Source of the DNA: Streptomyces griseus
Lineage (GTDB): Bacteria; Actinomycetota; Actinomycetes; Streptomycetales; Streptomycetaceae
Direction: 5' to 3'
Length of the DNA stretch: 64,000 nt
NCBI RefSeq assembly: GCF_900460065.1
Contig: NZ_UAVD01000052.1
Location: 124,001 to 188,000, forward strand
The position numbers and the translations under genes were made by a program. Below the pieces are notes generated by a model. It did not search any database. It worked only from the letters and a program-made list of their open reading frames with translations, and was not told where the DNA came from. Of the stretch, positions 16,579 through 25,339 are shown piece after piece; the stretch's first letter is position 1; each line of letters begins with the position of its first letter.

Positions 16579-17346
16579 GTGCCGGGAGCGGGGCGCGAGT
16601 ACCAGCGGCTGATGGAGCGCTACCGGCGTCGGCGGACCCGGAAGGAGATCGGGCTCGGCCCCCTTCCCTCCGGTCGGGGCCGCCGCGGGTCCGACCGCAT
16701 CCGGCAGGTCGACGTCGACACCGCCCTCCAGGGGGGCGCGGGCACCTATCAGAAGATCTGCACGGGCCGGCTGCGGCCCTCACCGGACCTCTACATGCGT
16801 CTGGCGCAGCTGCTGGGATTCAGCCGGGAGGACACGGTCCTCGGCCACCTGGAGCTTTTCCGGACCGAGCCGGTTCTGCCCCCTGTGCCGCCCTCGCCGT
16901 TGTTGGGGCGTCTGATCGGCGGCCAGGGCGAGATCGCGTGCGCGATCACGCCCGACGGGCGCCGGGTGGCCGCCAACTCCGCCTTCGCGGCCCTGTTCCC
17001 CGGAGGCGGGCCGCCGGCCAACCTGTGGCGCTGGGCGCTGTTCAGCCCTGATGCGGAAAGGGTTCTGCTGGACTGGGAACAGGCATGGGCCCCGCGCCTG
17101 CTGACCGAGATCAAGGTGATGTGCCGGCGCGCGCAGCGGGACGGCGCGGCCCTGCGTCTCCTGTCGGAGGTCGAGGGGGACGCACGGCTGCGGGCGGTCG
17201 AGGAGACCGGCAGCGGGCTCGGCGGCGCTCCCCTGCCGCTGCGCCACCCGGCACTCGGCGACGGAACCGTGCACCTGCTCACCGCGCGAACGGCCGGCGC
17301 GAGCATCCTGACCTTCATTTTCGAACCTGGCGACCAGGAGCTGTGA
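16579..17346 (+). CDS. XRE/MmyB-like transcriptional regulator
   Basis: 255 residues from GTG 16579, chosen for the strong GGAGGGGGAG upstream; the frame is open further but without coding character. The N-terminus (REYQRLMERYRRRR, RIRQVDVDTALQGGAGTYQKICTGRLRPSPDLYMRLAQLLG) is HTH-like. Residues about 115-235 match the MmyB-like ligand-binding domain: NSAFAALFP, NLWRWALFSPDAERVLLDWE, LLSEVEGDARLRAVEE. Members bind fatty-acid-like ligands. Its stop overlaps the next ATG (TGATG), so the two genes are coupled. Confidence 0.75.
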   Translation: MPGAGREYQRLMERYRRRRTRKEIGLGPLPSGRGRRGSDRIRQVDVDTALQGGAGTYQKICTGRLRPSPDLYMRLAQLLGFSREDTVLGHLELFRTEPVLPPVPPSPLLGRLIGGQGEIACAITPDGRRVAANSAFAALFPGGGPPANLWRWALFSPDAERVLLDWEQAWAPRLLTEIKVMCRRAQRDGAALRLLSEVEGDARLRAVEETGSGLGGAPLPLRHPALGDGTVHLLTARTAGASILTFIFEPGDQEL

Positions 17347-17981
17347 TGCACATCCTCGTGCCGGAGGACCCGGTGTTCATGACGCGGTTCCTGGATGTGG
17401 AGGAACCCCTCCTCCACTCCCTGTACTACCTCCACCGCGGTCACATGCCGCGGGACCAGGCGAAGACGGTCGCCCGGGCCTACGAGGCCTGGGGCGACAT
17501 CCAGGCGGCGATGCCCAAGTTCCTGAGCTGGCACACGCCGACCGCGTTCGAGCTCGCCGTGCCACGCCGGGAGTCGGAGGGCCACCGCCTCCACAGCCCC
17601 GACGGCAGACAGCTGATCAGCCTGTACGCGGTGGACGTGGGCGTGGAGAGCATCAGCGGCCTGGCGGCGTGCCTCACGCTGCTCGAAGAGGCCGAGAAGG
17701 ACCTGGGCGGAGCGCTGGCCGGCGCACTCGAGGAGATCAGGGAGCCGCGGGAGCGGGATCTGGTCGACAACTTCCGCCGGGTCCTGCAGGCGTTACGGAT
17801 ACCGGCGCCCCCCGCCCTGCTCGCGTCGCTGCGGGACGCGGCCCCGGCCGGACCGGTGCAGGAGGTCACCCTGGACTGCGGGCAGCACGCCGAGTACACG
17901 GCCTTCGGCGATCGGTTCTGCCGGGCCGTGAGCTCGGGCGACCTGTTCATGTACACGATGCACCGGTCCCTGTACCCCTGA
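17346..17981 (+). CDS. Hypothetical protein coupled to MmyB-like regulator
   Basis: 211 residues, not recognised. The start ATG overlaps the upstream TGA by one base. It appears soluble and alpha-helical (LHSLYYLHRGHMPRDQAKTV, AACLTLLEEAEKDLGGALAG, LVDNFRRVLQALRIPAPPA). No signal peptide or enzyme motif. Tight coupling suggests it serves the regulator, for example as a partner or ligand-metabolising protein, but this is only inference. Confidence 0.7.
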   Translation: MHILVPEDPVFMTRFLDVEEPLLHSLYYLHRGHMPRDQAKTVARAYEAWGDIQAAMPKFLSWHTPTAFELAVPRRESEGHRLHSPDGRQLISLYAVDVGVESISGLAACLTLLEEAEKDLGGALAGALEEIREPRERDLVDNFRRVLQALRIPAPPALLASLRDAAPAGPVQEVTLDCGQHAEYTAFGDRFCRAVSSGDLFMYTMHRSLYP

Positions 17982-17987
17982 CCGTCA

Positions 17988-18019
17988 CTCCGGCCGCCGC
18001 CCCCGCCCGGCGGCCGGAG
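17988..18019. terminator. Bidirectional hairpin terminator
   Basis: Arms CTCCGGCCGCC (17988-17998) and GGCGGCCGGAG (18009-18019) with a 10-nt loop, between convergent stops at 17981 and 18043. Confidence 0.75.
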
Positions 18020-18042
18020 GTCTGTCTCCCCCGTGGCTCCGG

Positions 18043-19821
18043 TCAGGCGCTCAGCATCGGGTGCGTTTCCAGCAGGGCCTCGGGTACGGCGAAGGCGCTG
18101 GTGAGCGTCAGCGCGTGCGGCTCCAGGAAGCCGAGGACGGCCTCGACCGCGTCGGGCAGCTGCTCGACCTGATCCGCCGTCATCCGCCCCCGGGCCAGCA
18201 GGTCCCCGCTGTGCGCGGCGATCCGGCGCAGCGCGAACAGCGCGTGCAGCCCGCGCAGCAGGTCCTCCGGCAGCCCGGAGGGGACCTGGCCGGCGGCGGT
18301 CAGGAGGCACTCGGCGGCCAGCCGGTGGACGTGGGCGTCGGCCAGCGCCACGGCGGGCGTCACGGTCGCGTTCCAGCGGGCCAGCGGGGAGCCGGCGCGC
18401 TGCCGCAGCCGGGCTTTCGCACGCGTGTGGGAGATCCGCTCGATATCGGCCAGGAGGTCCTGGAGGTGCTGGGGGTCGGTCAGCTCCCGGTCCGCTGGCG
18501 CGATCTCGCTCTCCGGTTTGAGGTCGACGCCGCCGAGCAGCATCTCTCCCCCGGCCTTCTGCATGATGACCTGATTGTCGCCCTCGGCCGTGATCGTGCC
18601 CTCGATGGAGGCGAGCTGGAGCGCGATGCCGTTCGACTGGATCAGGCCCTGGGCGCCGCACCGTTCGCGGCACTCGGTCATGACCGCACGCGCCCGCCAC
18701 GTGATCCAGGCCTTGCTGATCGCCGTCAGCCGCTCGTACGCCTCGCGTTCCTCGCCGGCCGCCCGGTCCCACTGCCGCACCACCGACCGCTGGAGCAGTG
18801 TGGCGGCGTAGGTCGTCGCCGCCGCGTCGAGCAAGGGGGTGTGGTGCCCGCGGTGGGCGATCAGCGGCACGCGCTGCCCGTTCGTCATGCCCGAGGTGAC
18901 CCGGGTGTGGGCGTAGCGCATGGCGATGTCGAGCGCGTGCCGCATGACGCCGAGACTGTGGGCGGTCATGCAGAGCTTGCCCATCGTGACCCGGCCGATG
19001 GACTGGAGGAAACGCCGACGTGGGCTGCCGAGCGTGCTGGTGAACTCGCCGTCGGGGGTGAGGCGGCCGTGGTCGCCCTGGAGGAGAGCGCTGTACGGGA
19101 GACGAACCCGGTGGAACGTCGTCGCGCAGTGGTCGACGGGGCTGCTGGCGGTCTGGGGCAGCGCCCGCACCTCCACACCCGGCAGCGGGCTGCCGTCGCT
19201 GTCGCTGAGAGGCGTCAGGAACAGGAAGACGCCGTGGTCGGTGCCGTCGACGATCAGACGGGCGGCGACGACAGCCCCTTTCGCCCCTCCCGCCGGGCTG
19301 GTGTTGGGCATGAACTTCGCCGCGGCGGGCGTCGGGGTGTGCAGTACGAACCCGCGCGCCGCCCGGTCGTAGGTCGCCGTGGTCTCCATATGCGCGGCAT
19401 CGTTGCCATGAGCGATCTCGGTGCAGAGGAAAGTCCCGATGCGGTCCGCGCGGACGTACTCGCCCAGATCGCGCCCTGCGGCCTCGTGGTCCGCCAGACT
19501 GCCGAAGAAGAGGTTGTAGTGGATCGCGACGATGGTCGCCATACCCGGGTCCACCGCACCGCCCCACTCGTGGATGGCGGTGAGCTCGGCCGGATCGTTG
19601 GCCAGGACCTGCGGAGCCTGTACGGCTTCGTTGACCAGGCGGAGCCGGTCGTAACTCAGGTCTATGCGTTCTCGGTGCGTCAGCCCCTCCTCGAAGCGGA
19701 ACGGGGTGGAACTGAACAGGCGCCTCCACCGCGCGTGGGTCGTGCCCAGCTGACCCGCGAAGAGGACGTCAGCGAGGGCGATGGAGGCATCTGCGGTATC
19801 CGGAATCTGAGAGTCAGTCAC
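18043..19821 (-). CDS. Acyl-CoA oxidase, butenolide (Aco-like) type
   Basis: 592 residues from GTG 19821. It has the acyl-CoA oxidase/dehydrogenase layout: FLCTEIAHGNDAAHMETTAT in the beta domain, FGSLADHEAAG, RRFLQSIGRVTMGKLCMTAH, and the C-terminal GLIQSNGIALQLASIEGTIT followed by AEGDNQVIMQKAGGEMLL, where the Glu-Gly-Asp-Asn loop is expected. Acyl-CoA oxidases desaturate fatty acyl-CoA with oxygen. In Streptomyces avermitilis the homologue Aco makes the butenolide hormone avenolide beside its receptor gene. Here it is convergent with the receptor-like TetR cluster. No cyp17-type P450 is seen. A primary fatty-acid role remains possible. Confidence 0.85.
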   Translation of the reverse strand: MTDSQIPDTADASIALADVLFAGQLGTTHARWRRLFSSTPFRFEEGLTHRERIDLSYDRLRLVNEAVQAPQVLANDPAELTAIHEWGGAVDPGMATIVAIHYNLFFGSLADHEAAGRDLGEYVRADRIGTFLCTEIAHGNDAAHMETTATYDRAARGFVLHTPTPAAAKFMPNTSPAGGAKGAVVAARLIVDGTDHGVFLFLTPLSDSDGSPLPGVEVRALPQTASSPVDHCATTFHRVRLPYSALLQGDHGRLTPDGEFTSTLGSPRRRFLQSIGRVTMGKLCMTAHSLGVMRHALDIAMRYAHTRVTSGMTNGQRVPLIAHRGHHTPLLDAAATTYAATLLQRSVVRQWDRAAGEEREAYERLTAISKAWITWRARAVMTECRERCGAQGLIQSNGIALQLASIEGTITAEGDNQVIMQKAGGEMLLGGVDLKPESEIAPADRELTDPQHLQDLLADIERISHTRAKARLRQRAGSPLARWNATVTPAVALADAHVHRLAAECLLTAAGQVPSGLPEDLLRGLHALFALRRIAAHSGDLLARGRMTADQVEQLPDAVEAVLGFLEPHALTLTSAFAVPEALLETHPMLSA

Positions 19822-20351
19822 ACCCGAGAAAACTAGCCTGAACGATCACGTCTGACGGGGTGATGATCAACACGATTGAACTGGGCGAAAACACGGTAGG
19901 TACCCGCTCCGTCACTCCTTCTCACCCCGCTCACCGGCCATGAGCGGACCGAGTCGGCGCACCGTACGGCCGGAACCGCTCCCCCCGACCACTCCCTCAC
20001 CGGCCCCCGCTCCCCGTAATCGGGAACGAGGACGGAGCGCCCCCGCACCGAGGCAGGAAGCGGCACCGCCCAGGGAACACCGCGCCCCGTGACCAGCATG
20101 ACGGCCTGGACGACCGGAGCGAGGGCACAGCACAGGGCACGTCTGCCAGCGCGCCGCTGCTCCGGCTCCCCTCCCCCGCGCCCCGCAGGCGGTCGCCCTG
20201 TCGCTCCCTCCGCACCCGCGTCCTGCGCCCCGACAGCGACAGCCGGCCCACCGGGTACACCGCCCGGCGCACGGGGTGCGCGAGCCTGGCCGCGCGCGGG
20301 TCCCCGCGAGACCGCCGAGCCGGGCGACGTGACCTCACGCCCCGGCCGCGT
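19822..20351. other. Intergenic stretch, 530 bp
   Basis: No supported gene; all frames are Arg/Pro/Ser-rich noise. The AT-richer first 100 bp (TGATGATCAACACGATTGAA near 19861) probably holds the acyl-CoA oxidase promoter. Confidence 0.4.
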
Positions 20352-21110
20352 TCAACGGCGTAGCAGGAGGGACGTCACGCGAAGGCGGCCGCTGTGGATC
20401 CAGACGTCGGAGTATTCGACGGGCCGGTCGTCGGCGAGGTAGGTGACCTGCTGGAGATACTGGACCGGGGCCCCCTCGGCGAGGTCGAGGGAAGCGGCGA
20501 CCTCGGCACCGGCCGCCTCCGCACCGAAGGTACGGCGGGCCGTGGCGATCTTCAGCCCGTAGGTGCCCTCCAGGACGCCGAAGAGGCTGGCCGAGGTGAA
20601 GTCGACCTCCTCGATGCCGGGCGCGAGGTCGGCGCGCACGAAGTTGAACAGCAGGGCGACCGGCCCCTGCTCGGTGCGCCGCACCCGCACCAGGCGCAGG
20701 ACACGGGTGTTCGGGGCCACGTCCAGCAGGGCTGCGACCGGCTTGGGCGGCGCGATGAGTGTGCACTCGTGCACGGTCGTCGTGGTGACCACACCCTGGT
20801 CGGCGAAGTCCTCGGACAGAGTGCTCAGCTTCTGCGCGATGGCGGGTTCGATCGTCGTCGAGGTCACGAACGTGCCACGGCCCCGGACCTGGCGCAGCAG
20901 ACCCTCCTCGATCAGCGTGGTCAGCGCCCTGCGCAGCGTGCCACGGCTGACACCGAACTCCTGGGCCAGTTCCGGCTCGCTCTTGAGACGGTAGTGCGGC
21001 GGCCACTCGCCACTGGCGATCCGCAGCCGGATGTGCTCCGAGATCTGGACGTGGATCGCCGTGGGGACATCCCGTTTGATGTCGGGGAGCCCGCCTTTGT
21101 CGGCCGTCAC
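20352..21110 (-). CDS. GntR-family regulator with UTRA domain
   Basis: 252 residues from GTG 21110 with AAAAGGAG upstream. Residues 18-85 are the GntR winged helix (HVQISEHIRLRIASGEWPPH, SEPELAQEFGVSRGTLRRAL, RQVRGRGTFV). Residues 105-245 are a UTRA effector domain (RVLRLVRVRRTEQGPVALLF, YLQQVTYLADDRPVEYSDVW). HutC-type members bind sugar or amino-acid metabolites. It lies beyond the terminator of the ribose operon, in the same direction, and is the likely regulator of that operon. The operator candidates near 27309-27356 fit. Confidence 0.9.
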   Translation of the reverse strand: MTADKGGLPDIKRDVPTAIHVQISEHIRLRIASGEWPPHYRLKSEPELAQEFGVSRGTLRRALTTLIEEGLLRQVRGRGTFVTSTTIEPAIAQKLSTLSEDFADQGVVTTTTVHECTLIAPPKPVAALLDVAPNTRVLRLVRVRRTEQGPVALLFNFVRADLAPGIEEVDFTSASLFGVLEGTYGLKIATARRTFGAEAAGAEVAASLDLAEGAPVQYLQQVTYLADDRPVEYSDVWIHSGRLRVTSLLLRR

Positions 21111-21168
21111 AGTGGTCGCATCTCCTTTTCCGCTCTCGCCGGAGGACGGATGTCGCTCCGGCGTGGAA

Positions 21169-21205
21169 GCCGTACCCCGGCCGCGGCGGGCGGCCGGGGT
21201 ACGGC
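21169..21205 (-). terminator. Hairpin terminator after deoC
   Basis: Perfect 15-bp arms GCCGTACCCCGGCCG (21169-21183) and 21191-21205, loop of 7. It lies just after the deoC stop (minus strand), separating the ribose operon from gntR. Confidence 0.8.
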
Positions 21206-21221
21206 GGTGGTGTCCGGTCGG

Positions 21222-21935
21222 TCAGTAGCTGGCGGTGGACGCATCACCAGTGTCGGTGATGATCGCCAGCCCGGCGCTGGTTCCGAGGAGGGACGCGCCT
21301 GCCCGCAGCAGTTCCAGACCCTGGCCGTAGCTCTTGATCGAGCCCGATGCCTTGACCCGGACCCCTTCGCGCGCCCGCTCGACAAGGTAACGAACGCTCG
21401 TGGGATTCGCCGTCTCGATCTGGCCGCTGCTGGCGTTCTTCAGGAAGGACGCGCCCGCCTCCATGGCGAGTTCGACCGCGGCCTCCTTCTCTGCGTCGGT
21501 CAGCAGGGGCAGTTCCAGCATGACCTTGACGGGCAGGCCCGAGGCGCGCACGACGCCCGCGATGTCCTCGCGGAAGTCATCGTAGCGGCCGCTCTTGAGC
21601 CAGCCGACCTGCACTCCCATGTCCAGCTGGTCGGCTCCGAGGCGGGCGATCTCGGCGGCTTCGGCGGCCTTTCCGGCACTGGTCATGACGCCGACGCTCG
21701 GGAAGTCCAGGGCGGAGGCCACCTCGACGCCGGTGCCCTTCAGCTCGGCGACGACGAGCGGCAGCCAGGAGGCGGGGACCATCGCCGCGTTGAAGCCGTG
21801 GGTGACGGCCTCCTGGGCGTGGGCGATCATCTCGTCGCGGGTCGCGTCCGGATCGATCTTGGTGTGCTGGATGAAGGGGGCCAACTCTGCCGGGGTGAGG
21901 TTGAGCTCGCCGGGCTTGACGGTGGTTTCGGACAC
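21222..21935 (-). CDS. deoC: Deoxyribose-phosphate aldolase (DeoC family)
   Basis: 237 residues from GTG 21935, with AGGGAG upstream; an ATG 17 codons earlier is less likely. The TIM-barrel signature of DeoC is clear: FIQHTKIDPDATRDEMIAHA, ASALDFPSVG, LDMGVQVGWL, VKVMLELPLLTDAEKEAAVE, FLKNASSG (the Schiff-base Lys) and RVKASGSIKS (the second active-site Lys). The usual reaction cleaves 2-deoxyribose 5-phosphate to glyceraldehyde 3-phosphate and acetaldehyde. It is last in an operon with ribose genes. Position and divergence leave a related pentose or LsrF-like aldolase role possible. Confidence 0.88.
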   Translation of the reverse strand: MSETTVKPGELNLTPAELAPFIQHTKIDPDATRDEMIAHAQEAVTHGFNAAMVPASWLPLVVAELKGTGVEVASALDFPSVGVMTSAGKAAEAAEIARLGADQLDMGVQVGWLKSGRYDDFREDIAGVVRASGLPVKVMLELPLLTDAEKEAAVELAMEAGASFLKNASSGQIETANPTSVRYLVERAREGVRVKASGSIKSYGQGLELLRAGASLLGTSAGLAIITDTGDASTASY

Positions 21936-22054
21936 GGGGTGATCTCCCTTGGATGGGTGGCGGCAGGGGTCCAGTGGGTCGGCCACCGGGTCTTCTGCTG
22001 TTCCTGCCGCCGTGAGTTGACGGTGCGTCGGCGGCCGTTGCGGGCCGACGCGGT

Positions 22055-22510
22055 TCAGACCTTGGAGGCGTACTGCTCCGGGACGACGACGCCTTCGCCG
22101 CCGAACCAGCGGGGCGCGTCGACGCCGCAGTAGAGGCCGATGTTGCCCCAGGGCTCGAAAGCTCCGGTGCGCACCACGGCCTTGGCCTCGCGGGCGAGCT
22201 CGCCGAGGACCTCGGCGTGCGGGCGGGTGGTGAACTCGGCCCCGGAGAAGCGCTCGTGCAGCCAGGAGTCGAGGCGGGGATTGTGGCTCGGGACGTCCTC
22301 GGCGCGGACCACGCCTTCGACGACCAGTTCGTCGGCGATGAGGCCGAGAACGGTACGGAGGTCGGGGAGGTTCTCGGCGAGGGCCAGGTCGATGCGGTGT
22401 GCGTCGCGCGGCACGGGGAAGCCCGCGTCGACGACGAGCAGCAGGTCGGTGTGGCCGAGCGTGGCGAGGGCTTCGCCCAGTTCGGCGTTGAGGATGCCGG
22501 AGCGCTTCAT
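22055..22510 (-). CDS. rbsD: D-ribose pyranase
   Basis: 151 residues. The RbsD/FucU signature starts at once: MKRSGILNAELGEALATLGH, then LLLVVDAGFPVP with the conserved Asp, HNPRL and FEPWGNIGLYCGV. The enzyme interconverts pyranose and furanose forms of ribose so that ribokinase can use it. AAAGGAAA precedes the ATG. It lies between rbsA and deoC in the operon. Confidence 0.93.
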   Translation of the reverse strand: MKRSGILNAELGEALATLGHTDLLLVVDAGFPVPRDAHRIDLALAENLPDLRTVLGLIADELVVEGVVRAEDVPSHNPRLDSWLHERFSGAEFTTRPHAEVLGELAREAKAVVRTGAFEPWGNIGLYCGVDAPRWFGGEGVVVPEQYASKV

Positions 22511-22561
22511 GGTGTTTCCTTTCGGGTGGGTGTCAAGACCGGCGGGTCGGGGACGGGCGGG

Positions 22562-24130
22562 TCAGGCTGCGGCCGGCACGGCTCCGGTGGCGAGAGTCAT
22601 CACGGATTCCTCGGTGGCGTCGGCGGAGTCGACGACGGCCACGAGGCGGCCCTCGCTCATGACCGCGATGCGGTCGGTCAGGGTGAGCAGTTCGGGCAGG
22701 TCGGAGGAGGAGCAGAGGATCGCCAGGCCCTTGTCGGCGAGAGCGGTGAGCTGGGCGTAGATCTCTGCCTTGGCGCCGATGTCCACACCTCGGGTGGGTT
22801 CGTCGAGAATGAGCACGCCCGGGTCGATGGCGAGCCAGCGGCCGAGGACGGCCTTCTGCTGGTTTCCACCGGACAGGCTGGTGATCGGCTGGGTCATGGT
22901 GGCCGTCTTGACCCCCAGGAGCCGGGCCTGCTCGGTGGCTGCCGCGTCGAAGGCGCGGCGGCGGATCAGGCCGAGCCGGCTGAACGCCTTGGCGGTGAGG
23001 GCACCGACGTTCTCGCCGACGCTCATCGTGGTCAGCAGGCCCTGGGCGCGGCGCTCGCCGGGTACGAACGCCAGACGGCGCTCGACGCTGGCGATCGGGT
23101 TGCGCCGTTCGTAGGGTTCGCCGAGCAGTTCGACGGTGCCGCCGGTGCCGGAGTCCCCGCCGAAGAGGTTGTGGAGCAGTTCGACGCGTCCGGAGTCAGG
23201 CAGTCCGGCGATGCCGAGGATCTCCCCGGGGCGCAGGTCGAAGGAGACATCCCGGTGGCGTCTGCCGCTCAGCCCGCGGATCTTGAGGGCGGGTTCGGCC
23301 GTGGGCACGGCGGCGGCGTCGGCCCGGCGGGTGAGCCGGCCCAGTTCGCGGCCGACCATGGCGGCGACGGCCTGGTCGGGGGTGGTGTCCTCGCTGCGCC
23401 ATGAGGCGACGTGGCCGCCGTCGCGCAGCACCTGGATGTGGTCGGCGAGGCGGAAGACCTCCGGCATCCGGTGGGAGACGTAGAGCATGGTCGTCCCGGT
23501 GGCCTTGAGCCGGCCCATGAGGGTGAACAGGCGGTCGGCCTCGGCGGGTGTCAGCATCGCCGTGGGTTCGTCCAGGATCAGGACTCGGCAGCCTCGGGCG
23601 ATGGATCGGGCGACCACGATGAGCTGCTGGGTGGCCAGGTCCAGGGTGCGGACGGAGGCGTTCGGGTCCAGGTGGAGGTCGAGTTCGGCGAGGAGTTCGG
23701 TGGTGCGCTCCAGCATGCGGCGCCGGGAGGGGAACCAGCGGTTGCCCGGTTCGACTCCGCTGAGCACGTTCTCGGCGACGGTGCGGTCGAGCAGCAGCGA
23801 CAGTTCCTGGGGGACGATCGCCACGCCGTGCCGGCTGAGCATGGCGGCCGGTTCGAAGGAGGTGACCTCTTCGCCGAAGACGGTGACACCGCCTTCGCTG
23901 GGCGGCTGGAGACCGGCCAGGATCTTGAGCAGCGTCGACTTGCCGGCGCCGTTCTCCCCGAGGAGTGCCGTGATTTCACCGGCGGGGACGTCGAAGGAGA
24001 CGTCGCGCAGGGCGCGGACCGGCCCGAAGTTGCGGGTGAGGCCGCGGATCCGGACGGCCGGCTCGCCGGTGCCCGGGTCCGCGGAGCGGTCCGGGCCTCC
24101 GGGGGCGGCGGCGTGGGGTGCGGGGGTCAT
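22562..24130 (-). CDS. rbsA: Ribose ABC transporter, ATP-binding protein
   Basis: 522 residues from ATG 24130, which overlaps the upstream TGA (TGATG) and has GGAGG before it. Two ABC domains are fused as in RbsA/XylG. The first has ALLGENGAGKSTLLKILAG, a weak signature (LDLATQQLIVVAR) and VLILDEPTAMLT. The second has a degenerate Walker A (IAGLPDSGRVELL), LSGGNQQKAVLGRWL and VLILDEPTRGVDIGAK. The degenerate second site is normal for this family. It energises import by RbsC with RbsB. Confidence 0.92.
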   Translation of the reverse strand: MTPAPHAAAPGGPDRSADPGTGEPAVRIRGLTRNFGPVRALRDVSFDVPAGEITALLGENGAGKSTLLKILAGLQPPSEGGVTVFGEEVTSFEPAAMLSRHGVAIVPQELSLLLDRTVAENVLSGVEPGNRWFPSRRRMLERTTELLAELDLHLDPNASVRTLDLATQQLIVVARSIARGCRVLILDEPTAMLTPAEADRLFTLMGRLKATGTTMLYVSHRMPEVFRLADHIQVLRDGGHVASWRSEDTTPDQAVAAMVGRELGRLTRRADAAAVPTAEPALKIRGLSGRRHRDVSFDLRPGEILGIAGLPDSGRVELLHNLFGGDSGTGGTVELLGEPYERRNPIASVERRLAFVPGERRAQGLLTTMSVGENVGALTAKAFSRLGLIRRRAFDAAATEQARLLGVKTATMTQPITSLSGGNQQKAVLGRWLAIDPGVLILDEPTRGVDIGAKAEIYAQLTALADKGLAILCSSSDLPELLTLTDRIAVMSEGRLVAVVDSADATEESVMTLATGAVPAAA

Positions 24131-25161
24131 CAGTCCTCCACGGCCGTGTCGGCGAGGTTGTCGCGGGTGACGAACTGGGCGCCGGTGTCCACGCCCTTGA
24201 TCTCGGTGCCGCCGGAGAGGTAGTCGTGCAGCACCTTGACGGCCTGGTAGCCCTGCTCGCTCGGGTTCTGGCTGATGCTGAAGTCCAGGACGCCGCGTTC
24301 GATGTACTCGGCGGTCTGGGTGAGCAGGTCGAAGCCGCCCATGGTGATGTCGTCGGCCTTGCCGGACTGGGCCACCCACTTGGCGGCGGCCGTGGTGGAG
24401 CAGCAGTCGAGGCCGGCGACGGCGACCACGTTCGACTGACCGGACATGGTGGACTCGACGGTGTTGTAGGCGCTGCTCGGCTCGTTGCCGACGTTGACGG
24501 GGCCGACGACCTTCAGTCCGCTGCCGTCCAGGCCTTCCTTGAAGCCGCTGAAGCGGTCGTGCGACCAGCCGGCGCCCGTGTCGACGGAGAAGACGACAAC
24601 GGACTTGCCGTTGAGGTCGCCCTTGAGGTCCTTGCGGAGTTGTTCGGCCTGTGCCTTGCCGGAGCCCTTGAGGTCCTGGCCGACGAATCCCATCTGGTCG
24701 GAGTCGGGGTTGTCGGTGTTGAAGGAGATGATCGGGATGCCCGCCTTGTACGCCTGGCTGATGACGGGCTTGAGGGCGTCGCTGGAGGCGGAGGAGACGG
24801 CGAGGCCGTCGACGGCCTTCTGCTGGATGAGCGTCTGGATCTCCGAGACCTGCTTGGCGGCGTCACCGCCGGTGGGGCCGATGAGAGCGACGTCGGCACC
24901 CGTTTCCTTGCCGGCCTTCTTCATGCCTGCGCTGATCGGTGTGGCGAAGGCGAGCGACGGGTCGTGGTAGCTGAGCTTGATGCGCATCGGCTTGTCGTCG
25001 TCGATCCGCTGCTGGATGTACGGGGCGAGTTTGAAGGATCCGTCGCCGGAGCTGCCGGAGCTGCCGTCGGCGGAGGTGATCGCACCGCAGGCGGTGAGGG
25101 AGAGGGCTGCTGCTGCGGCTGTGGCCGCGATGAGGCTTCTGAGGAGAGTGCGCGGGGCCAT
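24130..25161 (-). CDS. rbsB: Ribose-type sugar ABC transporter, substrate-binding lipoprotein
   Basis: 343 residues from ATG 25161 with AAGGAG upstream. Lipoprotein signal: MAPRTLLRSLIAATAAAAAL, then SLTAC with Cys as the lipid-modified residue. The mature part follows the periplasmic-binding type 1/LacI sugar fold: SAGMKKAGKETGADVALIGP, IQTLIQQKAVDGLAV, GIPIISFNTDN, VAVAGLDCCSTTAAAKWV and DFSISQNPSEQGYQAVKVL. It is coupled to rbsA by a one-base overlap. Ribose is inferred from rbsK and rbsD in the operon; other pentoses or autoinducer-2-like ligands cannot be excluded. Confidence 0.88.
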   Translation of the reverse strand: MAPRTLLRSLIAATAAAAALSLTACGAITSADGSSGSSGDGSFKLAPYIQQRIDDDKPMRIKLSYHDPSLAFATPISAGMKKAGKETGADVALIGPTGGDAAKQVSEIQTLIQQKAVDGLAVSSASSDALKPVISQAYKAGIPIISFNTDNPDSDQMGFVGQDLKGSGKAQAEQLRKDLKGDLNGKSVVVFSVDTGAGWSHDRFSGFKEGLDGSGLKVVGPVNVGNEPSSAYNTVESTMSGQSNVVAVAGLDCCSTTAAAKWVAQSGKADDITMGGFDLLTQTAEYIERGVLDFSISQNPSEQGYQAVKVLHDYLSGGTEIKGVDTGAQFVTRDNLADTAVED

Positions 25162-25339
25162 GGGGGCTCCTTCGACGAGTCCGTGGTTCAGGCGGCGGGG
25201 GATGAAGGGCCGGTGGGGCGGCGGGGGCGGGGCGGCCCGGACAGCCGGCGGTGCCGGTGCGGGGGCTTCCGCCGGGGTTACGGGGCAGGGCCGGAGGTGC
25301 GGCACGCGCGGGGCCGGCAGGCGCCGGGGGCGATACGGG

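Noticed and set aside
19997..20338. 113-codon minus frame in the gap
   Set aside because: Arg/Ser-rich low-complexity sequence without start signal.
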